DNA of 64,000 nucleotides from positions 682,001-746,000 of the forward strand of contig CASHTG010000015.1 of assembly GCA_949357655.1 (NCBI GenBank), given 5' to 3'. Position 1 is the stretch's first letter; each line of letters opens with the position of its first letter. The stretch is from Parascedosporium putredinis (lineage: Eukaryota; Ascomycota; Sordariomycetes; Microascales; Microascaceae). Shown here piece after piece: positions 37,901-49,028 of this stretch. Under the pieces are notes generated by a model. That model was not told the DNA's origin, did not search any database, and saw only the letters and a program-made list of their open reading frames with translations. The translations under genes were made by a program, and so were the position numbers.

Positions 37901-38435
37901 GAACTTGATTCTGGTGCTGCCCATGTCCCTCACGATTCTTACCGTCTTGGACAAGATCCAGAATGCCTGGAAGGATATTGCTAAGAACGACAAGGGTGCT
38001 CTCGTGATCACAGCCAAATCGCTTGACTGGATCACGCTTTGCTACGAACTACCCGAGACGCCAAATAGGCCTCGTAGTGTCCGAATAGACGTCCGGGCAC
38101 GCACCCGCAACGGCAAACTATGGTGGTTCGTTAACCGCGCAGATCAAGAAGATCACGACTATTTCGCGCAGAAGCTCAGGAAGGTGTGGGAAGCTAGAAA
38201 CGTCCCCTGGCGGTCCCTTTCCTCCGGCGCGGCGACGCAAATTGACGACCGGTCTCTCAACCTCTTGCTGGGGTTGGATCAAACCGTGCGCGAGGCAGTT
38301 ATTGGATCGCCTGCCGGCGGGAGCGGTGGTGCCCAGACCACGGCAGGTAAAGCCAACGTGCTGACGGGGAGCTCCTCTACGGCCAGCGCGACGGCCGCAG
38401 TTGGGAGCCGAGCGAAACCCGTGACGCTTGACTAA
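34918..38435 (+). CDS. MED14: Mediator subunit 14 (Rgr1 family), three frameshifts
   Basis: Exons 34918-35592, 35653-36892 and 36968-38435; about 1127 aa, close to the usual fungal length. Med14 is the scaffold that joins the head, middle and tail modules of the Mediator co-activator of RNA polymerase II. The N-terminal conserved block is visible (DEIVHIADGYIPLSLLLSRLAQQTHNVLQ read in parts, then SKKVNLLSFIQTIHGKWVKALVIANWSR and DLGYIEPPPLKREDHVKWL). The middle contains the KEYTIGSGRVTFTV region and DFRFGFAPAARELAAHF. The C-terminal repeat module ends in a Ser/Thr/Ala-rich tail. Frame breaks lie near 35767 (one base missing), 37053 (one missing) and 37228-37234 (one extra or two missing). The start is the first ATG of the open frame; another at 34933 is possible. 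Confidence 0.92.
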
Positions 38436-39223
38436 GTGGAATCTTAGCACCAACTCTCACTTTTGAGTCCAGTCCGTAATCACAACGGACTCGGGGGCAT
38501 ACCCACTGACTCACGCCCGACCTTGAGGTCCCTTATCCTGTATACATTTTTTTGTTTCCTTCCCACCCTCTTCTTTTTCACAATCCTTATAAGCCTCCCC
38601 TCGCCCCATTTTGGATTCCCTCCTCGGGTTTAACCCTCCTCTCTCTACCCTTTTTCTTTTTTTTTTTTTGCCTTTTCCTCGTTTTTGACCCTGAAAATAG
38701 GGTCTGACGAAGCGCCGCACCGCCCGGGAGCCCGCAATGGTGGGCCAGCGATACTAGGGTCTTTCTTCTTGTTTCCTTAGTAGTAATTTGGCGGGTTGAA
38801 CCATGAACAATATGGCGGCTCGTACTGATATGATACCTCTAGATGAGTTGATAGCATGAATTACAAAATAAAAAATCATCTTTAACAAACATCAAGCTTT
38901 CCATGAACGGACAGTGCAAAGGACAATACCAACGGTATCTATCTTGGTTGCCAACTACTTGAAATACACAGTGCTATGATATATGGCGTGAATGTGGCTA
39001 TCTTTCTATCTAACAGATGAACAACAAGTAATAGTACAGTTAATGGATGAACATGTGATATGATATTCTACAAGAGCGGATGGACTTTGTGCCTCAAGAC
39101 CTTTTGGAAATGGGTCTCAAGCTTGTATGAGCTTGGCCAACCAGCCAATTTTCCTCGCTCCTTCCTCCTTCGCCTCCGCCCTATCTGCTGCCAAATACCT
39201 TTATAAGTTAATTCTTTTTCCTT
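38436..39223. other. Convergent 3' region MED14 / HEM14
   Basis: It holds both 3' UTRs, including T-rich tracts at 38545-38680 and A/T-rich sequence at 38860-39070. No gene seen. Confidence 0.5.
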
Positions 39224-41275
39224 TTACCGTCCAGCCAACCACCTCCCAATGGCGCTGGATCCTCGCAGCTGCTTGCCTAGGCCGTTGAGCTCCTCCCGCG
39301 GCACGGCGATGACGTCGGCGCCCTGCTTGCGCGCAAACTGAGCCAGCCCGGTAGCGCCAACGTGCTCGACATAGCCCCTGCCGGCAAGCTGGCGGGCGGC
39401 ATCGTAGCCGGCCCGCATGGCGGGCATGACGCCTACGGCGGTGTAGGAGCCGCCGGCCACGGCGAGTCTGCCGGCGAAAGCGGAGGCGAGGGCATCGTGG
39501 GCCCCGGCCAGGGTGGCGCGGTGGGAGACGACGTGCTGGGCGATGCAGCCGCGGGCGAGGTTGGCGTGGACGAGCTCCGGGTCCCCGTGAGGCCGAGGTG
39601 GCGGGCGAGGATGGCCCTGGCGCGGCGGACGCACTCGTCTTCGGAGGGAAGGGCGTCGGGGGTGGAGTCGGAGTCGGAGCCGGACCAAAAGTGGCCGCCC
39701 ATGAGGATGGTGACCTTGGTGCCGCGCTTCTCGTCGTCGCGGAGGCCGTAGGTGTCGGAGTCGAAGAACATGCCGAGCATCTGCTCGTGGTTGGTGCGGG
39801 AGGTGAGGGGCACGAGGTAGCCAAAGGCGCCGAGCTTGGCGGTGAGGTCGGGGTCGGCGAAGAAGAAGGACACGGTGCGGATCGTGACGGCGCGGGTGTT
39901 GAGGGCCACGGCGGGGGCCGAGGCGCTGATTTGCGGGGCGAGCACGGCGCTCGGGGTGGTGGAGACAACTTTATCGAAGAGGGCGGCGGGGCCGCCCGTC
40001 TGCGTCTGGAGCTCGACGCGGTCCTGCTCCGGGAGGTAGCGGAGTCGGGACACGGGGCTGCCGGGCTTGAGGGCGACGTTGGCCCTCTTTGCAGCGCGTC
40101 GCGGATGGCGAAGGCGAACGAGGCCATGCCGCCGGGAAAGGACATGACCTCGGCCTTGGACCAGAGCTTGACGTCGTCCTGGATGCCGCGCTTCCGCGGG
40201 TCCAGGTCCCGGAGGAGCTCGTAGTCGGCGCGCGGGAGCAGCACGTCGTCGGGCCCCTTGGGCATGCGCTCCCCGAACCAGACGGCGGGCAGGGTGCTCG
40301 GCATGCTCAGCTGGTCGAGGTTGCCGCCGTAGATGCCGTGCATCATGGCCGAGAGGGCGTTGCGGGGCGCGGGGGCGTCGCCAAAGGTGTCGCGCGCCCA
40401 GTCGCCGATGGAGATGTCCTGCTCGACGGCGGAGGCGGGCCACTCGCGCGCGTTGGCGCGGCGGTAGGCGAGGGCGGCGTCGACCATGCCGCTGACGACG
40501 TGGGTGCCGCGGAGGAGCTGCCACGAGGTCTTGAGGGCGACGAGGGGGTTGAGGACGTTGGGCGGTAGGCGAAAGAGCTCGTCGTTGTAGCAAAATAGCT
40601 TGTTGCGCGGAGGAGAGATTTTGGGAGAGAGTTTGAGGTCGGCGAGCTAATGGAGAGAAAGAAGGGGATTGACCAAGTCAGCGGAGGCCAGGTCTTCTTC
40701 TTCTTCTTCTTCTTCTTCTTCTTCTTCTTCTTCTTCTTCTTCTTCTTCTTCTTCTTCTTCTTCTTCTTCTTCTTTCTTTTCGTCTACCTTGGATAGAAAA
40801 GAGGTTCGTGGCGTCGCTTGTATCAAGGAGGGCATCATACCATGTCGTAAAAGACGTAGTCGTCAGCTCGGAAGCCCGACCCGCCGAGGCCGCGCAGCAT
40901 GCGGGGCCCATTCTCAAAGTAAACCGGCTGGCCGTCGGGCGCCGTCTTCTTCACCGTGTCGATCCAGCCTCCTATCCTGTCATTGGCCTCATACAAGGTG
41001 ATTGTAGAAGTCGCGGGTAGGAACTTGGCCAGGTAGTAGGCCGTCGTCAGGCCCGTGATGCCGCCGCCAATAACGGCCACGTTCTCCGGCGGGGCCTGAG
41101 GCGAGTGCCTAGTCGAGTACCCGCGCCGCACCTCGCGGGGGCGGTCAATGGGGTCATTTCGGGGCCGGCGAGGCTGGAGGAATGGACGGGATGCGGTGAT
41201 GCGCCGGTGAGCGGCCACGGCGGCGCGAGCGGGCGCCTGGCGGAGACAGCCCGGGCAGACGCGGGCAATGTCCAT
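39224..41275 (-). CDS. HEM14: HEM14, mitochondrial protoporphyrinogen oxidase (two frameshifts)
   Basis: Exons 41275-40841 and 40646-39224; about 619 aa with two missing bases (40088-40090 and 39583-39586). The FAD enzyme oxidises protoporphyrinogen IX to protoporphyrin IX on the inner mitochondrial membrane, the penultimate step of heme synthesis. An Arg/Ala-rich presequence with an RRGYST-like cleavage region precedes the Rossmann motif VAVIGGGITGLTTAYYLA (about 66-83). Then follow YEANDRIGGWI, FENGPRMLRG, LPPNVLNPL, FPGGMASFAFAI, VVSTTPSAVL and the C-terminal GGSYTAVGVMPAMRAGYDAARQ. The coding sequence is very GC-rich in its second half. The 194-bp intron carries a long GAA-type repeat close to its 3' end. 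Confidence 0.93.
40693..40774. repeat. (TCT)n trinucleotide repeat, about 27 units, inside the HEM14 intron
   Basis: Uninterrupted TCT on the plus strand, so (AGA/GAA)n in the HEM14 transcript. It fills nearly half of the intron (40647-40840) and ends about 45 nt before the 3' splice site. A CTGAC branch-like sequence lies in the remaining spacer. Confidence 0.97.
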
Positions 41276-42342
41276 GGCGAAAGGACGGGGCGGCCGGGCG
41301 TCTCGTGTCTAGTCGCTAGCGAGAGATTATGGTTACGACATTTGGGGAAAGGTTTGGAAAAGGGCGGAAACGAAAGGGAGAGGGGGAAAGAAAAGGAAAA
41401 TTTGGGAGAGGCGTGGGCAAAGGCGTCGGGGGCGTGAAAGAGGGAGAAAAGGGCGGATCAAATTCGATCCTTTGAGGTGGACGTGGAGCAGGTTAGTGTG
41501 TGTGGGAAAAGGTGGGCTGACTTATGGCGAGCTGGAACATTGAATTGACCCGTTGTGGCCCTGCAGCTGCAAGGAGCTTCCGGCGCAGACACCTTGACAG
41601 GGACAGGGCGGCGAATCACAATTATTCTTCAATCGATCCCGGGACATCCGCTCTTCTGCATTTCAAGGAAGAGGATGCGGGATCGAACCAAGTGCCATCT
41701 AACAGGCTACGGATGCGAAATTTTTCACTTGTGGATGAGAGGTCGAGGCAAAAGAATGCAGTGGCCTAAGCATCAATATATATCCTTCTACACTAGCCAA
41801 TTCTCTCCCAAGGCGAAGCGCGATGAGAATATTGAGAAGGGCGGAATAGGCTGTCGATCACAATCACTTCGAAAGCATAGCATGGAGAGGAACCAAAAAG
41901 TGTGCTACCAGGCAAAGCCACCCCAATGGGCGACCAACGACTTATATTTGAAAACCCGTTCCATCTCGTTCCCCCACAGACCCTATGCCATGAAAAAGAA
42001 GGCGAAAGAAAGAAAGGGGAGACAAAAGAGGTCGGGTATACAATAGCAACAAGCCGAAAAGGAAAAAGGAGGAAAAAAAAATAGAAACAGGAAGAAAGAC
42101 AAAACAATAAGAAACTGGTAGCAGAAAACAGCATCCGTCCAAACTCCTGGTATGCAGCTTTTCGTCGTCCAGTCAGAGGTCCCTGCAGCATCCCTGAACT
42201 TGGAACTCCATTCCCTTCTTCTGATATTTCCTAATGTACACATAACATAGATACCAACGATCAAATCCCCGTGGCGAGTTTCAGTGTCAGTCGCCCAACC
42301 AGAAGCCAACAAGAGACTGATATGTTCGCCAAACATTCTTCC

Positions 42343-42379
<37 letters not shown>

Positions 42380-42488
42380 AGTCGTCATTATTCTCATCTC
42401 AATCTCTTTTGTTTTTTTCTTCCTCGAACGGGACCTCCGACGTCCTTGTCGGGATCCCAGCCATCATGGACTCGAGGCTGTCATCTCT
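41276..42488. other. Intergenic, 1.2 kb, HEM14 promoter and NAB2 3' flank
   Basis: No coding sequence recognised. It contains the (CT)n run at 42349-42376 and purine-rich tracts at 41340-41460 and 41990-42110. Confidence 0.5.
42349..42376. repeat. (CT)n microsatellite, 14 units
   Basis: Uninterrupted CT dinucleotides just beyond the 3' end of the NAB2-type gene. Confidence 0.97.
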
Positions 42489-44121
42489 TTATTGGATAGC
42501 GTCGGCACTCTCGTCATGACCAATCGTTTGCCCGTCGGCCTCGCCATCGGCGCGCACCATTTCCATTTCCGAGTTGTCATCGACGAATTTGCGATCGCTA
42601 ACGTGCTCCTTCTCTCCCTCCGCAGTCCACACCTTGTCCTTGAAGCCACCCTGCTGGCCCTCGTCGTGCACAAAGGGACAGTTGGGGTTGAGGCAGGGCG
42701 AGTATTTGCACTTGGTCTTGATGTGCGTGAACTTGCATCCTGATGTTGTGCAATCCGCGCCGTTGCGGCACAGAGGCATGTTGGGGTGGCGGAATGTACA
42801 GCGCGGGTTCTGGCAGTTGGGGAAGAACTTGCAGTCTTGCTCGCCCTGGTGGGCCATGCGGGCCGCGGGAGAGGGGTGGCGGCCCACGCACTTCCAGTTC
42901 TTGCATGCCGCGCCGAAGCTGCACACGTCTTGGAGGTCGAGGGTGATGCCTGGCGGCGCCGCTGGGGACTGGTGCGCAAACTTGCAGTCCTTGTTAAGGC
43001 ACTTGAGGTTATACGAGCACACCTTCTCCTCGGGGTTGGTTGGTTCCGCCTTGTTTCCTCCCATGTCGACGTCCTGTCCGCCCTCGCCAGCCTCCTTGTC
43101 TCCGTGCTGCTGGTTCGCATTACGGTGACCGTGTTGGTTGTGGCCACCGCGCCGGAAGTTGCCCCTATCATTACCGCGGTGTTGCCTTCCTTGACGGTTG
43201 TTGTTGTTGTTGTTGTTCTGGAAGCCCTGGCTGAGCATCTGCTGCGAGATCTGCTGCATCATCTGCGATTGCTGCTGGAGAAGATTCATCAGCTCAGCGG
43301 AGCTCGGTTCCGCCGCAACCATGCCCCAAGGCATCCCGTTGGCACCCATGCCGTTGGGGCCAGGCATGCCCGGCATACCCGGCATCGGTCCAGCCATTCC
43401 ATGAGCCATGGCAGCGGCCATGCCCGCCTGGAGATTGGGCGCCCGGCCGTTTTGGTTGCCCCGCCTGTTGTTCATACCCCGCGTGGGCCAGCGGGAGGTC
43501 CCCGAGAAATACGCTCGTTTCCAGTCTGGTTGCGAACACGGTGGAGGACGGAGTCGTGCGATCGATCCATAGCCTTGTTCATCTGTCCAAACGCTCGCTT
43601 GTCGCGGCCGCCTCTATTAGTGTTGTTGCCGCCATTTCGCATAGAACGGGGCCCAGTAGGACTGTCAGATGGGAAAGAAAAAAAAGCGACACATGTTAGC
43701 TGCTGATCCAAATCCGCAGAGAATTTCGGGGAAAGAGGATTCTACTTACGCGCCAATCGCGCCAGCGCCAGATCTTGAAGCGTCGCCGTCGGGGTTTGAT
43801 ATTTGCATGGCATCGCCAGAGTTATCGTGCGCTTGTTGGGGCGCGCCGTTCAGCTGCGCATTCAGAGTGTCGATTTCGCGGAACAGCCAGCCAGCAAACT
43901 CTTTGACGACAGGGTCATCGGGGCCGAGACTTAGAAGCTCGCCCGAGATCTCGGAAGCGATCTCGTCTTGCGTCTTGCCGTTGACGAGCATGAGGACAAT
44001 GTATTCTGCAAGCGCCGCATCATCGGGGCCTCCGGAACCCCATCCCACCTCAAGAAGCTTGGGCTGGATGGCCACATTGATGGCATCCGCGAGGGGTGTT
44101 GAGAGAGATTTCGATAGTCAT
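42489..44121 (-). CDS. NAB2: NAB2-type nuclear poly(A)-RNA-binding protein (two frameshifts)
   Basis: Exons 44121-43750 and 43661-42489; about 514 aa. The N-terminal helical PWI-like domain is clear (AIQPKLLEVGWGSGGPDD, ALAEYIVLMLVNGKTQDEI). An Arg/Gly/Asn-rich and Met/Pro/Gly-rich linker with a glutamine stretch follows, then five CCCH fingers of spacing Cx4-5Cx4Cx3H (CSYNLKCLNKDCKFAH, CSFGAACKNWKCVGRH, CKFFPNCQNPRCTFRH, CRNGADCTTSGCKFTH, CKYSPCLNPNCPFVH) and an acidic tail. Nab2 proteins bind poly(A) tails, limit tail length and help mRNA export from the nucleus. Frames change near 44093-44096 (extra base or two missing, right after the start MTIEISLNT) and 43477-43480 (one missing). Confidence 0.92.
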
Positions 44122-47100
44122 GGTGGGCAGATTTCTACTCAATCGCGACGAGGGGTCGGAATCGAGCGTAAAATGCGTCGCCTGTCGAGACAAAGGCACG
44201 GAAGGGAACAAATAAAAGAAGCCAAGGTTCTCGAATCGCTATGGAAAACTCAATACGGCCGTTTGGGATAGTGGCTGGCGACCGTTCGGTTGATGCCTGC
44301 TTCGACTTGCCAGAGGCCTGAAGCTGCGAGCCTTGCCGCCGTCCTCAAAAGGGTGGGAGGAAGAGGACAAGAAGAAAAAAGAAGAGACGGGGAAGAGCAA
44401 GCAGATGAAGCTCTTGGGGGCAATGCCTCGCTAAAAGAGCGTGGTATCGATGGCGAAAGAATCGGAGAGGGACTTGTAGTACAAGCTCCAGATGAAATCG
44501 CCGGTGATCGCGTCGGGAAAGAGATAGGTGAGGATGGAGGGTGGAAAAAGAGGTGATGTTGTTTTCTGCAAGCGAGACTGCCCCATCAAGAAAATGACGG
44601 CAGGGGCAAATGCAAAATCACACAAGCGGCGCCACACCTCTCAGCTTTGGTCTGCCTGCTTTGTTCCGCCAGTTGCAGGTTCTGGAAGCTGGTTGGGTAG
44701 CCAGCTGCCGAAGTTCACGTGATAGAGGTTTGGAGAACAGGCAGTCACTAGTAGTGTCACAGGCAAGACAGCTAGACTGGAGGCTACAACGGATGATTTC
44801 TCCCTTCTCTTCCCTAGCCTTTGAGCCATGGTCCTGTTAAAGAGAGTAAGCCATTATTATTGACCAATGAAAGAAGCCCAAAAACATATGGGGCCGATTA
44901 TTCAGCATTTCAGGCTGATGGGGAGCGGGAGCTTCTTACATGGTGGATGAGCATTGGACAAAGCAGAACTGGAAAGTATCAGAAGGGATTAGACAAGCAA
45001 ACGCGATCGCATCAAGTCACGCGATTCGATGAGACAAGTTCTTGAAGAGATTGGAAATCAATGAAATGATTGGACAGACTCATCGCGTCTCGTCCCTCGT
45101 CGAGGCTTCTAGTCCCCAACAGAACAAAAGATGGTTTCGCGCTTGTTCATCCGTCCTGCCTTGTCGTGCGCATGCAGTGCCTTTGTCAATCATGACTAGC
45201 GATGAACGAAGCACGTCTACCGCAACTCATACTTCGTACCTCAACGAAGGGTAGAGGGCACAAAGGGGCCAGCCCCGTGACCTTTCACTCCAAGCCTTCA
45301 ATGTTCTTAGCTTCGCTCGCATTATGGCGACGCAGCTTCTGGAAGCCGGCAAGATCAGCAATTGTCTGGCACGAGCAGTCTAACATCTCGTTACACTCGA
45401 CAGTAGCCATCTAACGAGTAGGTTGTGACCTTGTCTCAGTGCAACATTACCCGACCTGCTCAAGATTCAGCAAGAGGGAGGGATAACGGACCTACTTGTA
45501 CGCAGTAGCTATCGCGAGGTTACGTCGCGAGAGCAAATAAGGACACCCGATACGTCAATGGCAGGTATCATCATCACTCGTTCCTCGTGCTGGCTGATTC
45601 GAGGAAGGCGCTGGCCCGGCCCACTTCCCCAGAATCAATCACAATGTCGCCCCCCTCTCCACTTCCCCTCCCCGCATCGAACAGCCAAGGACCTCAACTC
45701 CATGGTCGTGATCGAGAAGAGATGGTTTCTTTAGACCTAGTTTCATGCTGCAGGTGTGGAAGAGGAAACGGAGCATCTATGGTATAAGGGCCTCCTGCAC
45801 CTCGACTGGGCCTCATGCAAAGGCCCGTGAAATCTTGATCACCGTCCCACAGAATGGAAGCTCTGTGTCCCATCACATATCGCGTTGGAAGCGAGAGGAA
45901 TGGAGCGTTTCCTTCTCGCACCTTTTTTCTTTTTGCTCCAAACCCCCTTTCCCCTGCAACGACGAATACACTTGGTAGATACCGAGCCTCTTTTTCGTGA
46001 TAACAATAAAAAGAATGAAGACAATCTACTCGCCGTAGTTGAAAAAGGAGACTTTGGTTCTGGGCTGGGCGTTGATGGGAACGGCAGGCCACAAATTTCC
46101 CGACGCCTCTTACTCTAAATTTTTGTTCCGTATTACTCCTTGCTAGATTAATCGACACGGCGCCTTCTCGCCTTCTGGTTGGCATTAAGGTGTAAACGTA
46201 AAGGTAAAAGCAAAATGAAGCAGCTCATGCATTCATCCTTTACCCTGCCTTTTCGCCTTTGCCCTGCGCTCGCGGAAAACGGATTTCTCGGCGCAATTGC
46301 CATTGGCTCGGGTTCCCTCTTGGGGATCGGCGACGGTGGGCCGAGTCGGGAAATGCTATATCATGAAGATCAGCCTGGTATTTAATCCTCATGGGCCTCG
46401 TGGGCTTGTAGGAGCCCTTCCCGCTTGTCAATAGATCCTTTGGTCGCAGCAGGTTCATTTTCGGCCGGTGTACTATCTTCTTTAGAAACGACAAATGGCT
46501 GATTCCATCCAGTACCGAGAAATCGTCGCCTCGGATCAAAGGGCACACTCATCACACAAGGCGTGTGTGGGGACCCTCTCATCAGGACCACGGGAGACAA
46601 GAAACGTACGGACCAGCAGGCTCACTCTAGCCAGCGAGCGCTGCGTCAACGCCCAACCACTTGTGCGCGCTTGTCCGACGTGAATTGTTTCCCCCTCAAT
46701 CTACCGTTCCCTGTGACAGGCCATGCCCTGGCACCTTGGTGGATGGGTGGATGGGTTGATGAGTTGATGGAACATCATAGTTTATCAATTGATCCACTGG
46801 ATTCATTGATGTTCTCATCTCTCTCGATTAGTAGTGAGGAATCGTAGATGTAATGTACATGCAATATTGGTCGCCACCCCGTCAAACGACTGCTCGTGTC
46901 TTGCTCGGTATCAATCAATGATGTGTGGTTTTCGGAATTTAATCACTGATCAGTGCAATACTAGAGGGAGGTACTTCAAGCTCTCCAGTGCTCTTCCAAA
47001 GATCAATGTGGGATGGCAGGGCCTGCGCCAGTATGTGGCCAATCGACCCATCTTGGTATGTTGCCCAATGCATCGAGCTTTTATGCTCCCCAACAAAGGG

Positions 47101-49028
47101 GCCGCGCCTGGTACTCTCGGTTGAGTCGAAGGATTCCAACCAAAGAGGATATTTTCTCTACCCTCTGCTCCGCCATCAAGCATTGATGCTTGAACCGAGA
47201 CGATCATCTTCCCTTCCCACAAAGAAACTCTCCAACCCGGCCGACCCTTGGGATCAGCCAAAGGCCCGCCCTGGAGTTATTAAAAGAAGAAAAAGAAAAG
47301 AAAAAAAACCTCCGGCCATCATCCACCTGCCATTGAGAGGAGACATCGCCAGCGATCCTCAGTCCCGCCCGCTGGCTGGCCCCTCCGTCTGCGCGTCCAC
47401 AAGCCGAAGCCACCACCAAACGGATACTCACCCTCAATCCGCACATCTGCAGTCTGCGCCTTCCAGCCCATTTGATATTTTTAACTTGTGAGGCGTGCTC
47501 AGCTCAAGCCTGTCCGGGGGACAAATCAGCTACATTCCCCCTCCCTCTCTGCCCAAGTCATTCCTCTCGTCGACAAACAGCTCGAATCCGGTCTCATATG
47601 ATTATAAGACTGGGCGCATTCCGCCTTTTGCATGCCTGTCTCGGACCGGGCCTACGGTGGCGTTCATTTCGCGGGATTGAGTACATGATATTGCGTCCAA
47701 GGGCTCTTCTTATTTTAGCCGTCAGCGAGAGAACATTGAAGTACTGGACAGCTACCCGCGGTGTGCGAAAAGGTGACGAGGGTTCTTTTGTATGGGTCGC
47801 TGGGTCCATCCCAATCTAAATTCTTATTCACTTTGGTGATATAAGAACCTGGATACTCGTCCCCCTTCCCCTTTACCATACTACGCTCCGGTTCTCTGCG
47901 TCGTTTGAAGAGGCTCTCTCTCTCTCTTTGAATTATTTCCGAGTCATCTTTCTTTGTTCTCCCTTTGCGAGAAGATTCGGCGGATTTCCAACGCGAGCGG
48001 GCGTTCCAACCGACCACCGAAGTGATTTGGCGACTGGACTACATATTCACCATTTTCAGGCCCTTGATCAAGCTCCCTTCCAAGGAAACTCATCAATTGA
48101 TGTGCTTGAACCCCACCACCACTACCACTACCACTACCACTACCTTGACCACTAGCACTTGCACTTGCACCCACCACTTTGCTTTTCCCGTGCCAGTGCA
48201 CGACGACCGAAGCCCGCCTTTTTGGCCTGACGTAACGTTGCTCGTCACTGCTGCAGCTGTGTGGTGAAGAACAGAAGCTGCCAAGAAGAAGACAAGAAGA
48301 AAAGATAGCAGAAAAAAAAAAAAAACAGTTGCAAAGGAGACACCGCGTGAGAGCTACGAACTCCGGGAACCGAAATCTTGGGAAGAGGTGTTGTAGACTT
48401 TTGGTCGCTTCCATCGTTTCACACGTTTCCACGCATCAGGACCATCCCTTGAAGGTGCCCAATTTCGGAGCTTGCAGCTCGGAGGGCGGTCGAATCTGGT
48501 CGCCACATGCCAACGGGTCAAGCTGCGTGGTATCGAGATCTCACGCAATCTACCCGAGAACTCTTGGTCCGCACGATACGATCCGGGAAGCATTTGGATG
48601 CATTGAGCAGGTACGCGTGAAGCTGCACCCGCCACCTTTTCCACCTGCAACCTTGCTGCCGTATCCCTTTCTTTGAGCTCAAGCTTTTTTTCTTCCTGTG
48701 TCGGGGAGCCTGAGGCGCTGGCATAGCTCGGTAGCACATTCCCTTCAAAAGGGCCTTTATCCCTCCCCTTCCTCCCCCTTCGACGTGGTACAATAAAGAA
48801 GAAAGGAAAGCTCGTAGTTTGAGCTCCTAATCACGCGTTTCTATTCGCATATTCCCCTTCTCCCCTACAGCTCACCGGGCTATCTCTTCCTTGTAATTTT
48901 TCTTATTCCCTCCCGTTTAAGCCCGGCCGGTGTTAGTCGGCCGGCCTCTTCTTCCCTCCCCTGATCACATCCATCCCATCCTACGCTTTCCCCAAGTCAG
49001 TCGCCAGTCGCCCCAATCGTCTTCGAAT
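44122..49028. other. Intergenic, 4.9 kb
   Basis: It separates the divergent NAB2-type and GH20 genes. No conserved protein or RNA seen. It contains an ACTTCGTA palindrome-like motif (45231), a GATC/ATTGAT-rich patch (46770-46815), the (CCACTA)n repeat (48114-48144), an A-run (48310-48325) and a C/T-rich leader in front of the GH20 gene. Confidence 0.55.
48114..48144. repeat. (CCACTA)n short tandem repeat, about 5 units
   Basis: A hexanucleotide tandem array. It encodes spurious poly-Thr or poly-Val frames and no gene. Confidence 0.9.

Noticed and set aside
39201..40593. Two long minus-strand frames (428 and 386 codons) rich in Pro/Arg/Ser
   Set aside because: Each is partly HEM14 and partly its out-of-frame continuation after a frameshift; neither is a gene on its own.
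40647..41001. Poly-Glu, poly-Arg and poly-Ser frames
   Set aside because: Translations of the (TCT)n repeat inside the HEM14 intron.
48093..48284. Regularly spaced repeat as a possible CRISPR array
   Set aside because: It is a six-base tandem repeat without spacers, in a eukaryotic genome.
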